Origin: a virus
Direction: 5' to 3' (one strand)
IMG/VR virus record: IMGVR_UViG_3300025101_000034
Location: 1 to 52,820 of that record
DNA length: 52,820 nt
The translations under genes and the position numbers were made by a program. Below, in pieces: positions 27,685 to 36,921 of this stretch (the stretch's first letter is position 1; every line of letters begins with the position of its first letter). The notes beneath the pieces were generated by a model that saw nothing but the letters and a program-made list of their open reading frames with translations, was not told where the DNA came from and did no database searches.

Positions 27685-30600
27685 GTGGCAAACTTTAATT
27701 ATTCTCCTAGTTATGCTAGAAGGAACATGCAAAGTGAGCCTATCCAGCAATATGACCTAAATGATTTAGAGTCAGATAAAGAGTTCCAGGCAGTCTCTGA
27801 AAGATTCTTAGGTTCTATTGGTGAACAAGATGATATCTTTGAGTATTTAAGAGACTCTGATTTTAACCTTACGTCAGCTATGAAAAGATATGCTGACTCT
27901 GGTAAGTTTACTGAACAACAAAAGAAAGACTATCAATACTTAAGAACTATGTTTGATGGTGCAGATATAGGTAGTACAGGACAGTTCCTTGAATTAGTTA
28001 AAGACGGAGCAATAGATATGGTTACTGACCCTACTCTAATATTAGCTGCTTTGTTTACTCCTTTTTCAGGAGGAGGAACATTAGCTACTAGAGCTACAGT
28101 AGGTAAAGGAACTGCTCAAGCTTTGAAGATGTTAGGCCAAGCCAATAAAGGAGCTTTAAATAAAACACAGCTTAAAAAGGCTATTGCTGATGGGTCATTA
28201 GAAGAAGCTGCAAAAGCTGCAACAAAAGTAGCAGGTGGTATGGGTGCAATAGAAGCTGGTGGTTGGATGGGTCTACATAACCATGCTAATCAAAACATAG
28301 AAATAAACACAGGTTTAAGAAGAGCTTACTCAGCAAAAGAATTAGTAGGCTCAACTGCTGCTGGTGTTTTACTAGGTGGTGTTGTTGGTTATGGTGGACA
28401 GAAGTGGTCTAATTTTTCTAATCCAGTTTTACAAATAAACAATAAACCTAAAGTCTATAGAGACGATAGTATTATAGATAATGTCCGATTAAAGTTTAAT
28501 CAAGCCTGGGACAATACTGTAGGTAGAGTTATATTAGGTAATGCTGCTCAACTAAGAACCTTAGAAAAACAAGGGGTAAAGTATGCATCTTTCTTCAGAG
28601 GTTTATTAGACCATGATTCTCAGTTAGGTATAGGTAAAAGAAGTAATAAAAAAGTAGAGTGGAGTTTTCCTGAACAATTAAATGCCAGACGAGGTGATTA
28701 TATGTTCATGGAAGAAGGACAGCGAATAGGATTTTTTAAGGCTATCGAGCCTATAGCTCCTGATGGAGTTATGATGCAAGCTGATGAGATTGCTATTATT
28801 AGATTCTTAAGAGGAAATAAAAAAGCATTACAAGGAAAAAGTAAAGAAACAGTACAAGTAGCTAATGACTTAAGAAAATGGTTTGATGGTATAGCTAAAG
28901 ATGCTCAAGATGCAGGCTTTGGCGATATAAGAATAGAAGATTATTTTCCAAGAGAATGGAATAGACAAGCTATAAAAGATAATAGACCAGAGTTTGTTGC
29001 ACAGTTATCTAAAGATTTAAAAATATCCCAAAAAGAAGCAGATGATATTGCAGAGGGTATGTTAAATATTAATAATGAATTATATGCCAGCCATAGTAAC
29101 TTACTTACCCACGGTAGAAAATTAAAATTAGATGACAATGCTTATGAAAAATATTTAACCAATGAGTTAATACCTGTTAGTGCTAGTTATGGTTTAAATG
29201 CTGCTAATACAATACAAACTAAAATAAGTTTTTTAGGTGGTGCTAAATCTAATACAAAGGTTGTAAAAAGCAGAGACATAGAAGGTAAAGAAGTATTAAC
29301 ATTTCAAAGCTTAAGACAAAATAATATAGATGATTTTATAAGAACTCATGTAGATACGTTAGATGATGATGTATTTAACACTTTAGGTAGACGTTTAACA
29401 TCTACAGAAAGAAAAGACATGATAGAATCTTTCAAGTCTGTTACAGGTGCAGTAAACTTTTTTGAAGGACAAATAAAACAAGGAGTATATGATGGCCTCA
29501 AGCTTGCTAATGCTATGGCTTATCTGCCTTTAGCTACTATCTCTTCTTTCTCAGAAGGTTTGATAGCAGCTTCCAGGGTATCAGGAAAGCAGTCTGTAAA
29601 AAACTTTCAGTATCAACTAGAAAATGGTATGCAATTTTTAACAACAGATTTAAAAAGTTTGTTAAAAGAAAGAAGGGGTTTATCAGAAGTTGTAGCTAAT
29701 AGAGAAGCTAACAGAGTTTACTTAGCTGTAGATGATGTGCAAGCAGATTTAACAAATAGATTAGCTGGTGATGGATTACAAAATGCAGCTTTGCAAAGAG
29801 GAGCTAGAGTATTCTACAAAGCTAACTTACTATTACCTTGGACAAAGACTATTGAGCTTGCAGCTTTTAATACAGGTAGAGATATAGTTGAGGAGTCATT
29901 AATTCAACTAAGTAAACTACAAAAAGCTGGAGTAAAAATATTTGATGATGTTGATACTTTTGTAAACTCAACAACAGGTAAAGATAAAGACATACTTAAA
30001 CAACTAGATAGTATGGATGGAGTTTGGGCTGGTAAAGGTAATCTTTATAAAAGAACAAACTATCTAAAAGAACAAGTACAGGACATGGGTATAAGTGTCA
30101 AAGAAGGACTGGACTGGTTAGAGTCTGGTGCAAATAGAAATAGTAATTTCTGGACAAAAGAAATGTCTAAAGCAGGTGGTAGATTTGCAAGAAGTATAAT
30201 TCTACCTACATCTAGAGAATTTTCTAAAGTTCCTAGATATATGACTAATCCTAAATTTGATATATTTACACAGTTTTTAAGATACCCTACAGCATTTAGT
30301 AATACTGTATTAAAAAACTTTGCTAGAGATACTTTAAATAGCCCTGCAATGTCAGCTCCAAGGTTTGCAGCTTTTGTAGCAGGCTCAACAGCTATTGCAA
30401 GAGGTACTAATTACTGGAGAAGTAGTCCAGAACAACAAGCAAGGTACGACCAGTTTGCAAGAAAGCCAGGAACTGATTTAAAAGGTAAAGCTTTTGATGC
30501 TTTTGTAGCTAGAAGTGCAGACGAGAATCTTAGAGCTTTCCAAAGAGTAGGTTTATTAGGGCCAACAGAATATGCATTGAGGTTTGCAGATGCTTATAGA

Positions 30601-31419
30601 GCAAATCCAAATCCTTTAGTAGCTATCTCAAGTTTAGGTGGGCCGATTATGGGTGACATTACAGGCTCTACACTTTACAACAGAGGGCTTTTTGAAACTA
30701 TAGCAAGGAAAACTCCTTTGATAGGTATTAGACATCCGTTAAAAAGATACACAGGATATGACCCTTTCGAACCAATTATTGAAGGTGGTAAATTTTTAGA
30801 TGAAGAAGCTAGATACCAACTACAACAAGGTATTGAAGATGTACTACCACCAAGAGTAGGTTATAAAAAAGGTGGGGTTGTAAAAGAATCATTTAAAGAA
30901 GTAGGACGTATGCGATATAACACAGGAAGTCTTGTAATAAATGATAGAACTATTGATAAAGAAACAAGAATAAGATTAGATAGTATAGATAATGATTTAA
31001 AAAACTTAGGATATAGTAAAGTTGCTAGAGCAGCTATCCTAGGTAATATTCATGTAGAAACAGGTGGTACTTATGACCATCAACAAAGACAAGATAACGG
31101 TAATGGTTATGGTCTTTATCAGTTTGATTTCCAAAAGAAATTTTATATGGAAAATGAAGATAGCTATTTAGCATCTAACAAGTTTGAAGATACTCCTATG
31201 AATCAAACTATGTTTATGCATGAAAGTATTAATCAATTAGCACCAGGAAAACATACAGTAGATAAAAATAAAATAGGTCAGTTACAAAGAGATTTACAGG
31301 GTGATGATGTAGCAAGAGCAGCTATCTCATTTTCTGAAAATTACTTACAACCTAGCATGCCACATATAGATAGAAGAAGAGATGCAGCAAGAACTATATT
31401 TAAAGTATTAGGAGATTAG
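27685..31419 (+). CDS. large internal virion protein with C-terminal tail lysozyme
   Basis: A 1244-residue protein in the T7 gp16 position. Hydrophobic segments near residues 105-130 and 215-240 and a long helical body suit a protein that extends across the envelope during DNA entry. The last 150 residues form a phage tail-lysozyme-like domain: AAILGNIHVETGGTYDHQQR, then NGYGLYQFDF, ending with the SFSENYLQPS helix. It would cut peptidoglycan at entry. Unlike T7 gp16, the hydrolase is at the C-terminus. It uses a GTG start. Confidence 0.82.
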   Translation: MANFNYSPSYARRNMQSEPIQQYDLNDLESDKEFQAVSERFLGSIGEQDDIFEYLRDSDFNLTSAMKRYADSGKFTEQQKKDYQYLRTMFDGADIGSTGQFLELVKDGAIDMVTDPTLILAALFTPFSGGGTLATRATVGKGTAQALKMLGQANKGALNKTQLKKAIADGSLEEAAKAATKVAGGMGAIEAGGWMGLHNHANQNIEINTGLRRAYSAKELVGSTAAGVLLGGVVGYGGQKWSNFSNPVLQINNKPKVYRDDSIIDNVRLKFNQAWDNTVGRVILGNAAQLRTLEKQGVKYASFFRGLLDHDSQLGIGKRSNKKVEWSFPEQLNARRGDYMFMEEGQRIGFFKAIEPIAPDGVMMQADEIAIIRFLRGNKKALQGKSKETVQVANDLRKWFDGIAKDAQDAGFGDIRIEDYFPREWNRQAIKDNRPEFVAQLSKDLKISQKEADDIAEGMLNINNELYASHSNLLTHGRKLKLDDNAYEKYLTNELIPVSASYGLNAANTIQTKISFLGGAKSNTKVVKSRDIEGKEVLTFQSLRQNNIDDFIRTHVDTLDDDVFNTLGRRLTSTERKDMIESFKSVTGAVNFFEGQIKQGVYDGLKLANAMAYLPLATISSFSEGLIAASRVSGKQSVKNFQYQLENGMQFLTTDLKSLLKERRGLSEVVANREANRVYLAVDDVQADLTNRLAGDGLQNAALQRGARVFYKANLLLPWTKTIELAAFNTGRDIVEESLIQLSKLQKAGVKIFDDVDTFVNSTTGKDKDILKQLDSMDGVWAGKGNLYKRTNYLKEQVQDMGISVKEGLDWLESGANRNSNFWTKEMSKAGGRFARSIILPTSREFSKVPRYMTNPKFDIFTQFLRYPTAFSNTVLKNFARDTLNSPAMSAPRFAAFVAGSTAIARGTNYWRSSPEQQARYDQFARKPGTDLKGKAFDAFVARSADENLRAFQRVGLLGPTEYALRFADAYRANPNPLVAISSLGGPIMGDITGSTLYNRGLFETIARKTPLIGIRHPLKRYTGYDPFEPIIEGGKFLDEEARYQLQQGIEDVLPPRVGYKKGGVVKESFKEVGRMRYNTGSLVINDRTIDKETRIRLDSIDNDLKNLGYSKVARAAILGNIHVETGGTYDHQQRQDNGNGYGLYQFDFQKKFYMENEDSYLASNKFEDTPMNQTMFMHESINQLAPGKHTVDKNKIGQLQRDLQGDDVARAAISFSENYLQPSMPHIDRRRDAARTIFKVLGD

Positions 31420-31420
31420 A

Positions 31421-31864
31421 TTGGGATTTCCGTTTGAAATAATTACTATGCTTGCATCTACAGTCCTAGGTGGACTGATGAGTGTATGGGCTGAAAGTAG
31501 AAAAGCTAAAGCAGAACAGCAAAAGCTACTCATTACACGTGGTGAGTTTGAGATGAAAGCTAGAAAGCAATCACTTGACCATGGATTAAAAGATAAAGGA
31601 TTTGCCTGGACAAGAAGAATTATAGCTTTGACTTCAGTATTTGCTATTGTACTTTTACCAAAGTTAGTTGCTGTATATTATCCGAATGTAGATGTAACAG
31701 TAGGTTACACTAACTGGAATCCTGGGTTTTGGTTTTTTAAAGAAGGAAGAGAAGTATTTGAGTGGATAACTTTTCAGGGCTTAGTAATAACACAATTAGA
31801 CACTAACTTAGTATCAGCAATTATAGGTATGTACTTTGGTGGTAGTTTAGCAAAGGGCAGATAA
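31421..31864 (+). CDS. holin-like protein (GTA holin 3TM type)
   Basis: A 147-residue protein, TTG start with AGGAG 6 bases upstream. Hydrophobic segments lie at about residues 6-22, 65-85 and 125-142, with a basic amphipathic linker (SRKAKAEQQKLLITRGEFEM). This matches the 3-segment holins of gene transfer agents and marine phages. It begins the lysis-position block and overlaps the next gene by one base. Confidence 0.72.
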   Translation: MGFPFEIITMLASTVLGGLMSVWAESRKAKAEQQKLLITRGEFEMKARKQSLDHGLKDKGFAWTRRIIALTSVFAIVLLPKLVAVYYPNVDVTVGYTNWNPGFWFFKEGREVFEWITFQGLVITQLDTNLVSAIIGMYFGGSLAKGR

Positions 31865-32151
31865 TGAATACAAATCAATGGATGAGCCTACTAGAGACAG
31901 TAGGAATACCAGCAGCCTTTGCAGTTGCATGTGGCTACATGGTCTGGAAATTATTTCAACATCTAATAGCAGATGTACATAAGAAACTAGATACTCAACA
32001 CGGCATGATAGTTGCATTGATAGATAGAATAAGACAAATGGATAACGATATGATAAGAATAGACTCTATGGTACGAACAGCAATGGGAGTATCTATAGAT
32101 GTCGATAGACTAGCGAGGGCAGATGGGAAAAAAGACCAAAGAAAAGATTGA
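31864..32151 (+). CDS. small membrane protein with coiled coil
   Basis: A 95-residue protein with one membrane helix (about residues 13-32, VGIPAAFAVACGYMVWKLFQ) followed by a helical region (IVALIDRIRQMDNDMIRIDS). It may be a second holin, an antiholin or a spanin-like partner. It overlaps the holin gene by 1 bp and the CsgF-like gene by 29 bp. Confidence 0.65.
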   Translation: MNTNQWMSLLETVGIPAAFAVACGYMVWKLFQHLIADVHKKLDTQHGMIVALIDRIRQMDNDMIRIDSMVRTAMGVSIDVDRLARADGKKDQRKD

Positions 32152-32599
32152 ATTAGGAACTTTGATTGCAGTATTTGTAATCTCAGTATTAGGTGTTAGC
32201 AATATACATGCTGATGAAATGGTGCATAAATTTAAAAATCCATCATTTAGTGGCATAGGTACATCTGCACATTACCTTACCATAGAGAACCAAGAGTTCA
32301 CTAGAAAAATGAGTATAAAAGAAGAACTCAAAGCCCTACAAGAACAAATAGAAAGAGATAAAGAGAATACAACACTAGCTAGATTTATTAGAAATTTAGA
32401 ATCTAGAATATATGCACAACTATCTAGACAGTTGGTAGAAAATTTATTTGGAGAAAATCCTAGTACAAGTGGAATACTAACTTTAGAAGGTAATACTATA
32501 GAATATAGTATAGAAGACGGAATAATAACACTAACTATAACAGCAAGCGATGGAACACAAACGACTATTCAGTTGCCTATTGGCGATTTTAGCTTTTAG
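32123..32599 (+). CDS. csgF: CsgF-like curli assembly protein
   Basis: A 158-residue exported protein. A signal peptide covers residues 1-30 (hydrophobic LIAVFVISVLGV, cleavage near IHA|DE). The mature N-terminus HKFKNPSFSGIGTSAHYL corresponds to the conserved CsgF segment that plugs into the CsgG channel. The C-terminal IEYSIEDGIITLTITASDG and TQTTIQLP match the CsgF beta end. In bacteria, CsgF couples curlin secretion to fibre nucleation at the cell surface. It overlaps the upstream gene by 29 bp and csgG by 50 bp. Confidence 0.85.
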   Translation: MGKKTKEKIELGTLIAVFVISVLGVSNIHADEMVHKFKNPSFSGIGTSAHYLTIENQEFTRKMSIKEELKALQEQIERDKENTTLARFIRNLESRIYAQLSRQLVENLFGENPSTSGILTLEGNTIEYSIEDGIITLTITASDGTQTTIQLPIGDFSF

Positions 32600-33359
32600 T
32601 GGTTGTGCAGTAATAAGTGAGAATAACGATTTAGTTTTAACAAAAAAAATACAACCCTCAACTATATTAGAAATACAATCAGATGAGCTATTTGAGATGC
32701 CTGGTGCTAAACAGCAGCCAGTTGTCGCAGTATACCCTAACAGTTTTAAAGATTTAACAGGCCAAAGAAGAAGTAATAGTTCTTTTGCCTTATTTAGTAC
32801 AGCCATAACACAAGCTCCAGAAGCAATATTGATAAGAGCTTTGAAGCATACAGCAGATGGCAAGTTCTTCAAAGTAGTAGAACGTGTGGGACTCGATGAC
32901 CTCACAAAAGAAAGACAATTAATTAGGTCAACTCGTAAAGAGTTTGAACAAGATGCAAAATTACAGCCTTTGCTTTTCGCAGGGCTTATGTTCCAGGGAG
33001 GGGTAATCTCGTATGAGGCTAACCTAAAGTCTGGAGGATTGGGAGCTAGGTATCTAGGTATAGGTAATAGCAAACAATATCGAGAAGATACTGTAATCAT
33101 TTCACTACGATTGGTTTCTGTATCTACAGGTGAGGTGCTAATGGAGACATCCGTTTCTAAAAGCATTTTATCTACAAGTGTTTCTCAGGACGTGTTTCGT
33201 TTTATTGAAGCTGGCACAGAGCTAGTAGAGATAGAAGGAGGAGTTGCTGAGAACGAATCTATCGCTATTGCTTTAACAAAGGCAGTAGAGGCAGGGGTAC
33301 TAAATATAATAAAAATAGGAATAGAGAGAGGCTATTGGGAATATGAAGAATCTAATTAG
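32550..33359 (+). CDS. csgG: CsgG-like outer-membrane curli secretion pore
   Basis: A 269-residue lipoprotein matching CsgG, the nine-subunit outer-membrane channel that exports curli subunits. Hydrophobic signal, then a lipobox-like FSGC with C19. CsgG landmarks in order: VYPNSFKDLTGQRRSNSSFA, then RALKHTADGKFFKVVERVGL, ERQLIRSTRKEFEQ, ISYEANLKSGGLGARYLGIG, SLRLVSVSTGEVLMETSVSK and the end IGIERGYWE. The length is near that of E. coli CsgG. It overlaps csgF by 50 bp and the curlin-like gene by 17 bp. In a phage it could secrete the curlin or open the outer membrane late in infection. Confidence 0.92.
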   Translation: MEHKRLFSCLLAILAFSGCAVISENNDLVLTKKIQPSTILEIQSDELFEMPGAKQQPVVAVYPNSFKDLTGQRRSNSSFALFSTAITQAPEAILIRALKHTADGKFFKVVERVGLDDLTKERQLIRSTRKEFEQDAKLQPLLFAGLMFQGGVISYEANLKSGGLGARYLGIGNSKQYREDTVIISLRLVSVSTGEVLMETSVSKSILSTSVSQDVFRFIEAGTELVEIEGGVAENESIAIALTKAVEAGVLNIIKIGIERGYWEYEESN

Positions 33360-34050
33360 TATATTAGTTATGTTATCGCTAAGTGTATTAGCAGATAATG
33401 AAATATATATTGACCAATCAGGCGATACTGCCAATATTGATTTGGAGCAACTAGGAGGAGATAGTAACATCATTGCTGGGTTAGAAAGCACAGCAGGAAA
33501 TTTAACACCGTTAGATTTAGATGGAGATAATCTTACACTAGACATAAATCAAATAGGTGGTTCTAATACTTTTCTAGGAGATATTTGGGCTGACAACTTT
33601 ACAGGTTATTTTAATTTTGATGGAAGCAGTAATGATTTCACAATTCAAGTAGACCCAAGTAACACTTATGGTGCAGACGGCTCAGATGTTAACATTGACG
33701 TGTCAGGGAGTAGTAATGACTTTACACTAGACTTAGCTACAACAGCTATGGCTACTAATACAGACCTTGACTGGATTGTAAATGGAGATGGAAACGTATT
33801 TGATTTTGATATTAATTATGATGGAGCTACAAACTATGTAGACGTTGATGGTGATTCAAACACAGTCAACTTTGAAGGTAGTGGTTATGCTGGTGGGTAT
33901 TTTTACCTAGACCAAACAGGCGACTCACGAACTTTCGACATCCAACAATTAAGTACATTAAATAATGATTGGCTCAAGATTATATCCAATGGTTCTAATG
34001 GTAGCGTGTGTATTATCCAAGACGATAATGGCACAGCCGTTGGATGCTAG
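33343..34050 (+). CDS. curlin-like amyloid subunit
   Basis: A 235-residue secreted protein with a signal peptide (cleavage near VLA|DN, residue 17). Curli-type repeats follow: IYIDQSGDTANIDLEQLGGDSN and later units of the form DGSSNDFTI, SGSSNDFTLDL, DGDSNTVNF and LDQTGDSRTFDIQQ. This is the CsgA/CsgB Q-G-N repeat style with many D and S changes, so it is more acidic than E. coli curlin. Two cysteines lie at the very end. Its neighbours supply the secretion apparatus. The repeat family is visible; amyloid formation is inferred. Confidence 0.75.
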   Translation: MKNLISILVMLSLSVLADNEIYIDQSGDTANIDLEQLGGDSNIIAGLESTAGNLTPLDLDGDNLTLDINQIGGSNTFLGDIWADNFTGYFNFDGSSNDFTIQVDPSNTYGADGSDVNIDVSGSSNDFTLDLATTAMATNTDLDWIVNGDGNVFDFDINYDGATNYVDVDGDSNTVNFEGSGYAGGYFYLDQTGDSRTFDIQQLSTLNNDWLKIISNGSNGSVCIIQDDNGTAVGC

Positions 34051-35074
34051 CATTGGTAACATAACAGAACTTAACGGAGCAGGCAGGATTGTAAGGGATA
34101 AACCTTATGATGCTGCCTTATCTTTTAATATAGAAAGTTTTGATAATGTTCAAACTTCAGAAGGTCGTATAGGTATTACATTCCTAGACGATAGTCAGGT
34201 TAGATTAACAGAACATTCTGAACTTATCATAGACGAGTTTATCTATGATGCTGACCCATCTAAATCTAAGATGGCTTTACAGTTTGCAAGTGGTACTGCA
34301 AGATTTATTACAGGCAAACTTGCAACAATAAATAAAGAAAATATTTTTATAGAGACTCCTAGTGCTACTATTGGTATTCGTGGTACAGACTTTACGATTA
34401 CTATAGACGAGCTTGGAAGGTCTCTTATTATTTTATTGCCTGATGAAAATGGTTTACCAAGTGGAGAGATAGTAGTAGCTACAGCTATGGGTGAGGTTGT
34501 TTTAAATCAGCCCTATCAAGCTACATCAGTATCTACATTTGAGAGTGAGCCTGCAAAGCCTGTAGTGTTGGACATAACTACAGAGCTAATAGATAACATG
34601 TTAATAGTTAGTCCACCAGAGGAAGAGTTTAATGCTAGTGAAGAGAATATGTCAGATAGTGGTAGTAACATACTTGATGTTGATTATCTGGAGTTTGACG
34701 ACCTGGATGTAGATTTATTAAAAGATGATAGTTTAGAATTTACAGAGCTAGATATAAATTATTTAGATGTAAATTTTTTAGAAGACTTACTAGATATAAT
34801 AGAAGAAGTAAACGAGCTAGATGAAACAGAAAGCTTACTAAGAACAGATGTAAACTTAAAAGGTACACAGGTAGGGTTTGACCCTAATACTCAAATAAAT
34901 ACTTTTATTACAGACCAACAAATAAGTTTGCTTAGAAGTGTAGAGCATACAGTTAGAATAGATTTAGATAAAGCAGGAGCTTATACCGTCATACTAATAC
35001 AAGATGGTAAGAGTACACAACTTGTAGTAAATGGTGGTGGAGATTCTGTTATAAAAATTAAGCAGAGTAACTAA
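33965..35074 (+). CDS. secreted FecR-domain protein
   Basis: A 369-residue exported protein with a signal peptide ending near IMA|QP (residue 23). A FecR domain covers about residues 55-145: SEGRIGITFLDDSQVRLTEH, then SGTARFITG and TPSATIGIRGTDFTI. An acidic linker with repeated D-LD-L segments (about 225-290) leads to a C-terminal beta domain ending in GGGDSVIKIKQSN. FecR proteins usually act in the periplasm as sensors or adaptors and are often paired with CHASE2 cyclases, as here. Its start lies 86 bp inside the curlin-like gene, and it overlaps the cyclase gene by one base. Confidence 0.82.
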   Translation: MIGSRLYPMVLMVACVLSKTIMAQPLDASIGNITELNGAGRIVRDKPYDAALSFNIESFDNVQTSEGRIGITFLDDSQVRLTEHSELIIDEFIYDADPSKSKMALQFASGTARFITGKLATINKENIFIETPSATIGIRGTDFTITIDELGRSLIILLPDENGLPSGEIVVATAMGEVVLNQPYQATSVSTFESEPAKPVVLDITTELIDNMLIVSPPEEEFNASEENMSDSGSNILDVDYLEFDDLDVDLLKDDSLEFTELDINYLDVNFLEDLLDIIEEVNELDETESLLRTDVNLKGTQVGFDPNTQINTFITDQQISLLRSVEHTVRIDLDKAGAYTVILIQDGKSTQLVVNGGGDSVIKIKQSN

Positions 35075-36804
35075 TGAGATGGGCTAGTTTATTAATAGGA
35101 TTATTGGCATTGCCTTTGTTATTTAATGTAGCTCCGTTAGAAACATTAAGACTTAAAACATTTGACAGGCTAGTAGATACACCTGAACCTACAGGATATT
35201 TTACAATACTAAATATAACTGAGGAGTATATAGATAGTCAGGGTGGTTATCCTTTACCTAGAGAAACACTAGCAGATATACACATAAAACTTTTACAAGA
35301 AGGAGCAATAGGAGTAGGGTGGACTATGTTATTTCCCCATCCTGATAGACTAGGAGGAGATGAGAAGTTTGCTGAAGTCTTGTCTTTTTCTCCTAGTATA
35401 CTTGCAATGCCTGAAGTACCTAATGGCATATATCCTAAAACACATGGTACAGTCATCCGAGGGCCAGAGGTAAATCTACCAAAAGCCCAAGGATTTTTAC
35501 AAAACATAGACATACTTAAAAACAATTCTAGCCAGGGGGCTGTGTCTGCTCCTGTTGATGTAGATAATCTTGTTAGACAAATACCTTTAATGCAACAAAC
35601 ACCTAATGGGTGGGTCGCTTCTTTTGGGACTGAAGTATTAAAAGTATTAGGTGGTGGTAATACATATCAGATTGTTACCAATGATAACGGTATAGAGATG
35701 GTAAGAGTTAGAGGACTAGACCCTATACCTACTGATAGTTATGGACGTAAATGGATTAGCTGGGTAGATACACCACAGACAACACTAGATAATTTAGATG
35801 TAGCAGGCAAGTTTGTCTTCGTAGGTTTTACAGCTAAAGGTATAACAAGTCAGCTAGCAACTCCTGTTGGATTACTTGAGCCTCACAAAATTCAAGCAGC
35901 TCTTGCCGAGTCAATATTATTAGATACACCACAGATACCAGACTACAGATTGTTTGTAGAGCTACTATTATTATGTGTCTCTGGTCTTCTTATAGCTGTT
36001 GTAATACGTTCTTTTGGTATCACACTATCAATGGTATTAGCTGGAGGTTTGTTTGCTTCAGTAGGATATCTGGGATATTACTTTGTGTCTATTGGTTATC
36101 TTATAGATGTGACCTGGAGTATGACAAGTATGACACTTTTATCTCTACAACAATTTTATTTAAGATTTAGACAGCAATATAGATTAAGACAACAAATCAG
36201 AAAACAGTTTGAACATTACCTTGACCCAAGACAAGTTGCCAGGCTACAAAAAAATCCAGGGCTTTTGAAGTTAGGTGGTGAAAGAAAAAGATGTACGATT
36301 ATGTTTACAGATGTCAGAGGCTTTACAAGTCTATCAGAAAAGTTAGAGCCTGAAGAAGTTATAAAGATTATGAACAAGGCCTTGACTGTACAAGCTGATG
36401 CCGTTCAAAAGAATGGAGGGATGGTAGACAAATATATAGGGGATGCAATGATGGCTGTATGGAATGCTCCATTAGATGTAGACAATCAAGAACAGTTAGC
36501 TATTGAAACAGCTCTTCAAATACAACACGACATGCAAGAAGCAGAGTTAGAAGTTGAAATTGGTATAGGAATAAATACAGGAATAGTTTGTGTAGGTAAT
36601 ATGGGGTCAGCTTCCAGGTTTGAATATAGCTGTTTAGGTGATGCTGTAAATTTAGCTGCTCGTTTGGAGTCTTCATGTAAGTCTGTTGGTAAAAATTTAG
36701 TCATAGGTGAGGAGACAATTAAGAATTATCAGGGTGAATATACAGAATTAGAACCTATTTTTGTAAAAGGTAAGGAAAAAGAGGTCAAAATCTACACAAT
36801 ATAG
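35074..36804 (+). CDS. CHASE2 membrane adenylate cyclase
   Basis: A 576-residue class III nucleotide cyclase. After an N-terminal membrane anchor comes a periplasmic CHASE2 sensor (about 25-285), three membrane helices (about 292-360) and a cytoplasmic cyclase domain (403-576). All key residues are present: metal ligands D413 (FTDVRGF) and D457 (KYIGDAMM), adenine-selecting K453 and D523 (LGDAVN), and transition-state N526 and R530 (NLAAR). It should make cAMP from ATP in response to an envelope signal, probably through the FecR partner. An intact membrane cyclase is unusual in a phage. Substrate is inferred from the Lys/Asp pair. Confidence 0.92.
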   Translation: MRWASLLIGLLALPLLFNVAPLETLRLKTFDRLVDTPEPTGYFTILNITEEYIDSQGGYPLPRETLADIHIKLLQEGAIGVGWTMLFPHPDRLGGDEKFAEVLSFSPSILAMPEVPNGIYPKTHGTVIRGPEVNLPKAQGFLQNIDILKNNSSQGAVSAPVDVDNLVRQIPLMQQTPNGWVASFGTEVLKVLGGGNTYQIVTNDNGIEMVRVRGLDPIPTDSYGRKWISWVDTPQTTLDNLDVAGKFVFVGFTAKGITSQLATPVGLLEPHKIQAALAESILLDTPQIPDYRLFVELLLLCVSGLLIAVVIRSFGITLSMVLAGGLFASVGYLGYYFVSIGYLIDVTWSMTSMTLLSLQQFYLRFRQQYRLRQQIRKQFEHYLDPRQVARLQKNPGLLKLGGERKRCTIMFTDVRGFTSLSEKLEPEEVIKIMNKALTVQADAVQKNGGMVDKYIGDAMMAVWNAPLDVDNQEQLAIETALQIQHDMQEAELEVEIGIGINTGIVCVGNMGSASRFEYSCLGDAVNLAARLESSCKSVGKNLVIGEETIKNYQGEYTELEPIFVKGKEKEVKIYTI

Positions 36805-36893
36805 TGTAAATGCTCTCTCGCTTACGGAGAAGCTCTCTAACGAATTTTATGCCTTTTGATACCTAGAGCATTACTTACATGCTAATCGTTCAC

Positions 36894-36909
36894 CACAGAG
36901 CATTCTGTG
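36894..36909. terminator. possible hairpin between the convergent arms
   Basis: CACAG (36894-36898) and CTGTG (36905-36909) can pair around a 6-base loop, followed by a weak ATTTTC tract on the + strand. The 117-bp gap between the cyclase and the leftward gene should hold a terminator for one or both arms, but this candidate is weak. Confidence 0.3.
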
Positions 36910-36921
36910 AGGTCGATTTTC

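Noticed and set aside
32531-33166. 211-residue minus-strand open frame across csgG
   Set aside because: It is antisense to a clear CsgG homologue and has no start signal or recognisable domain.
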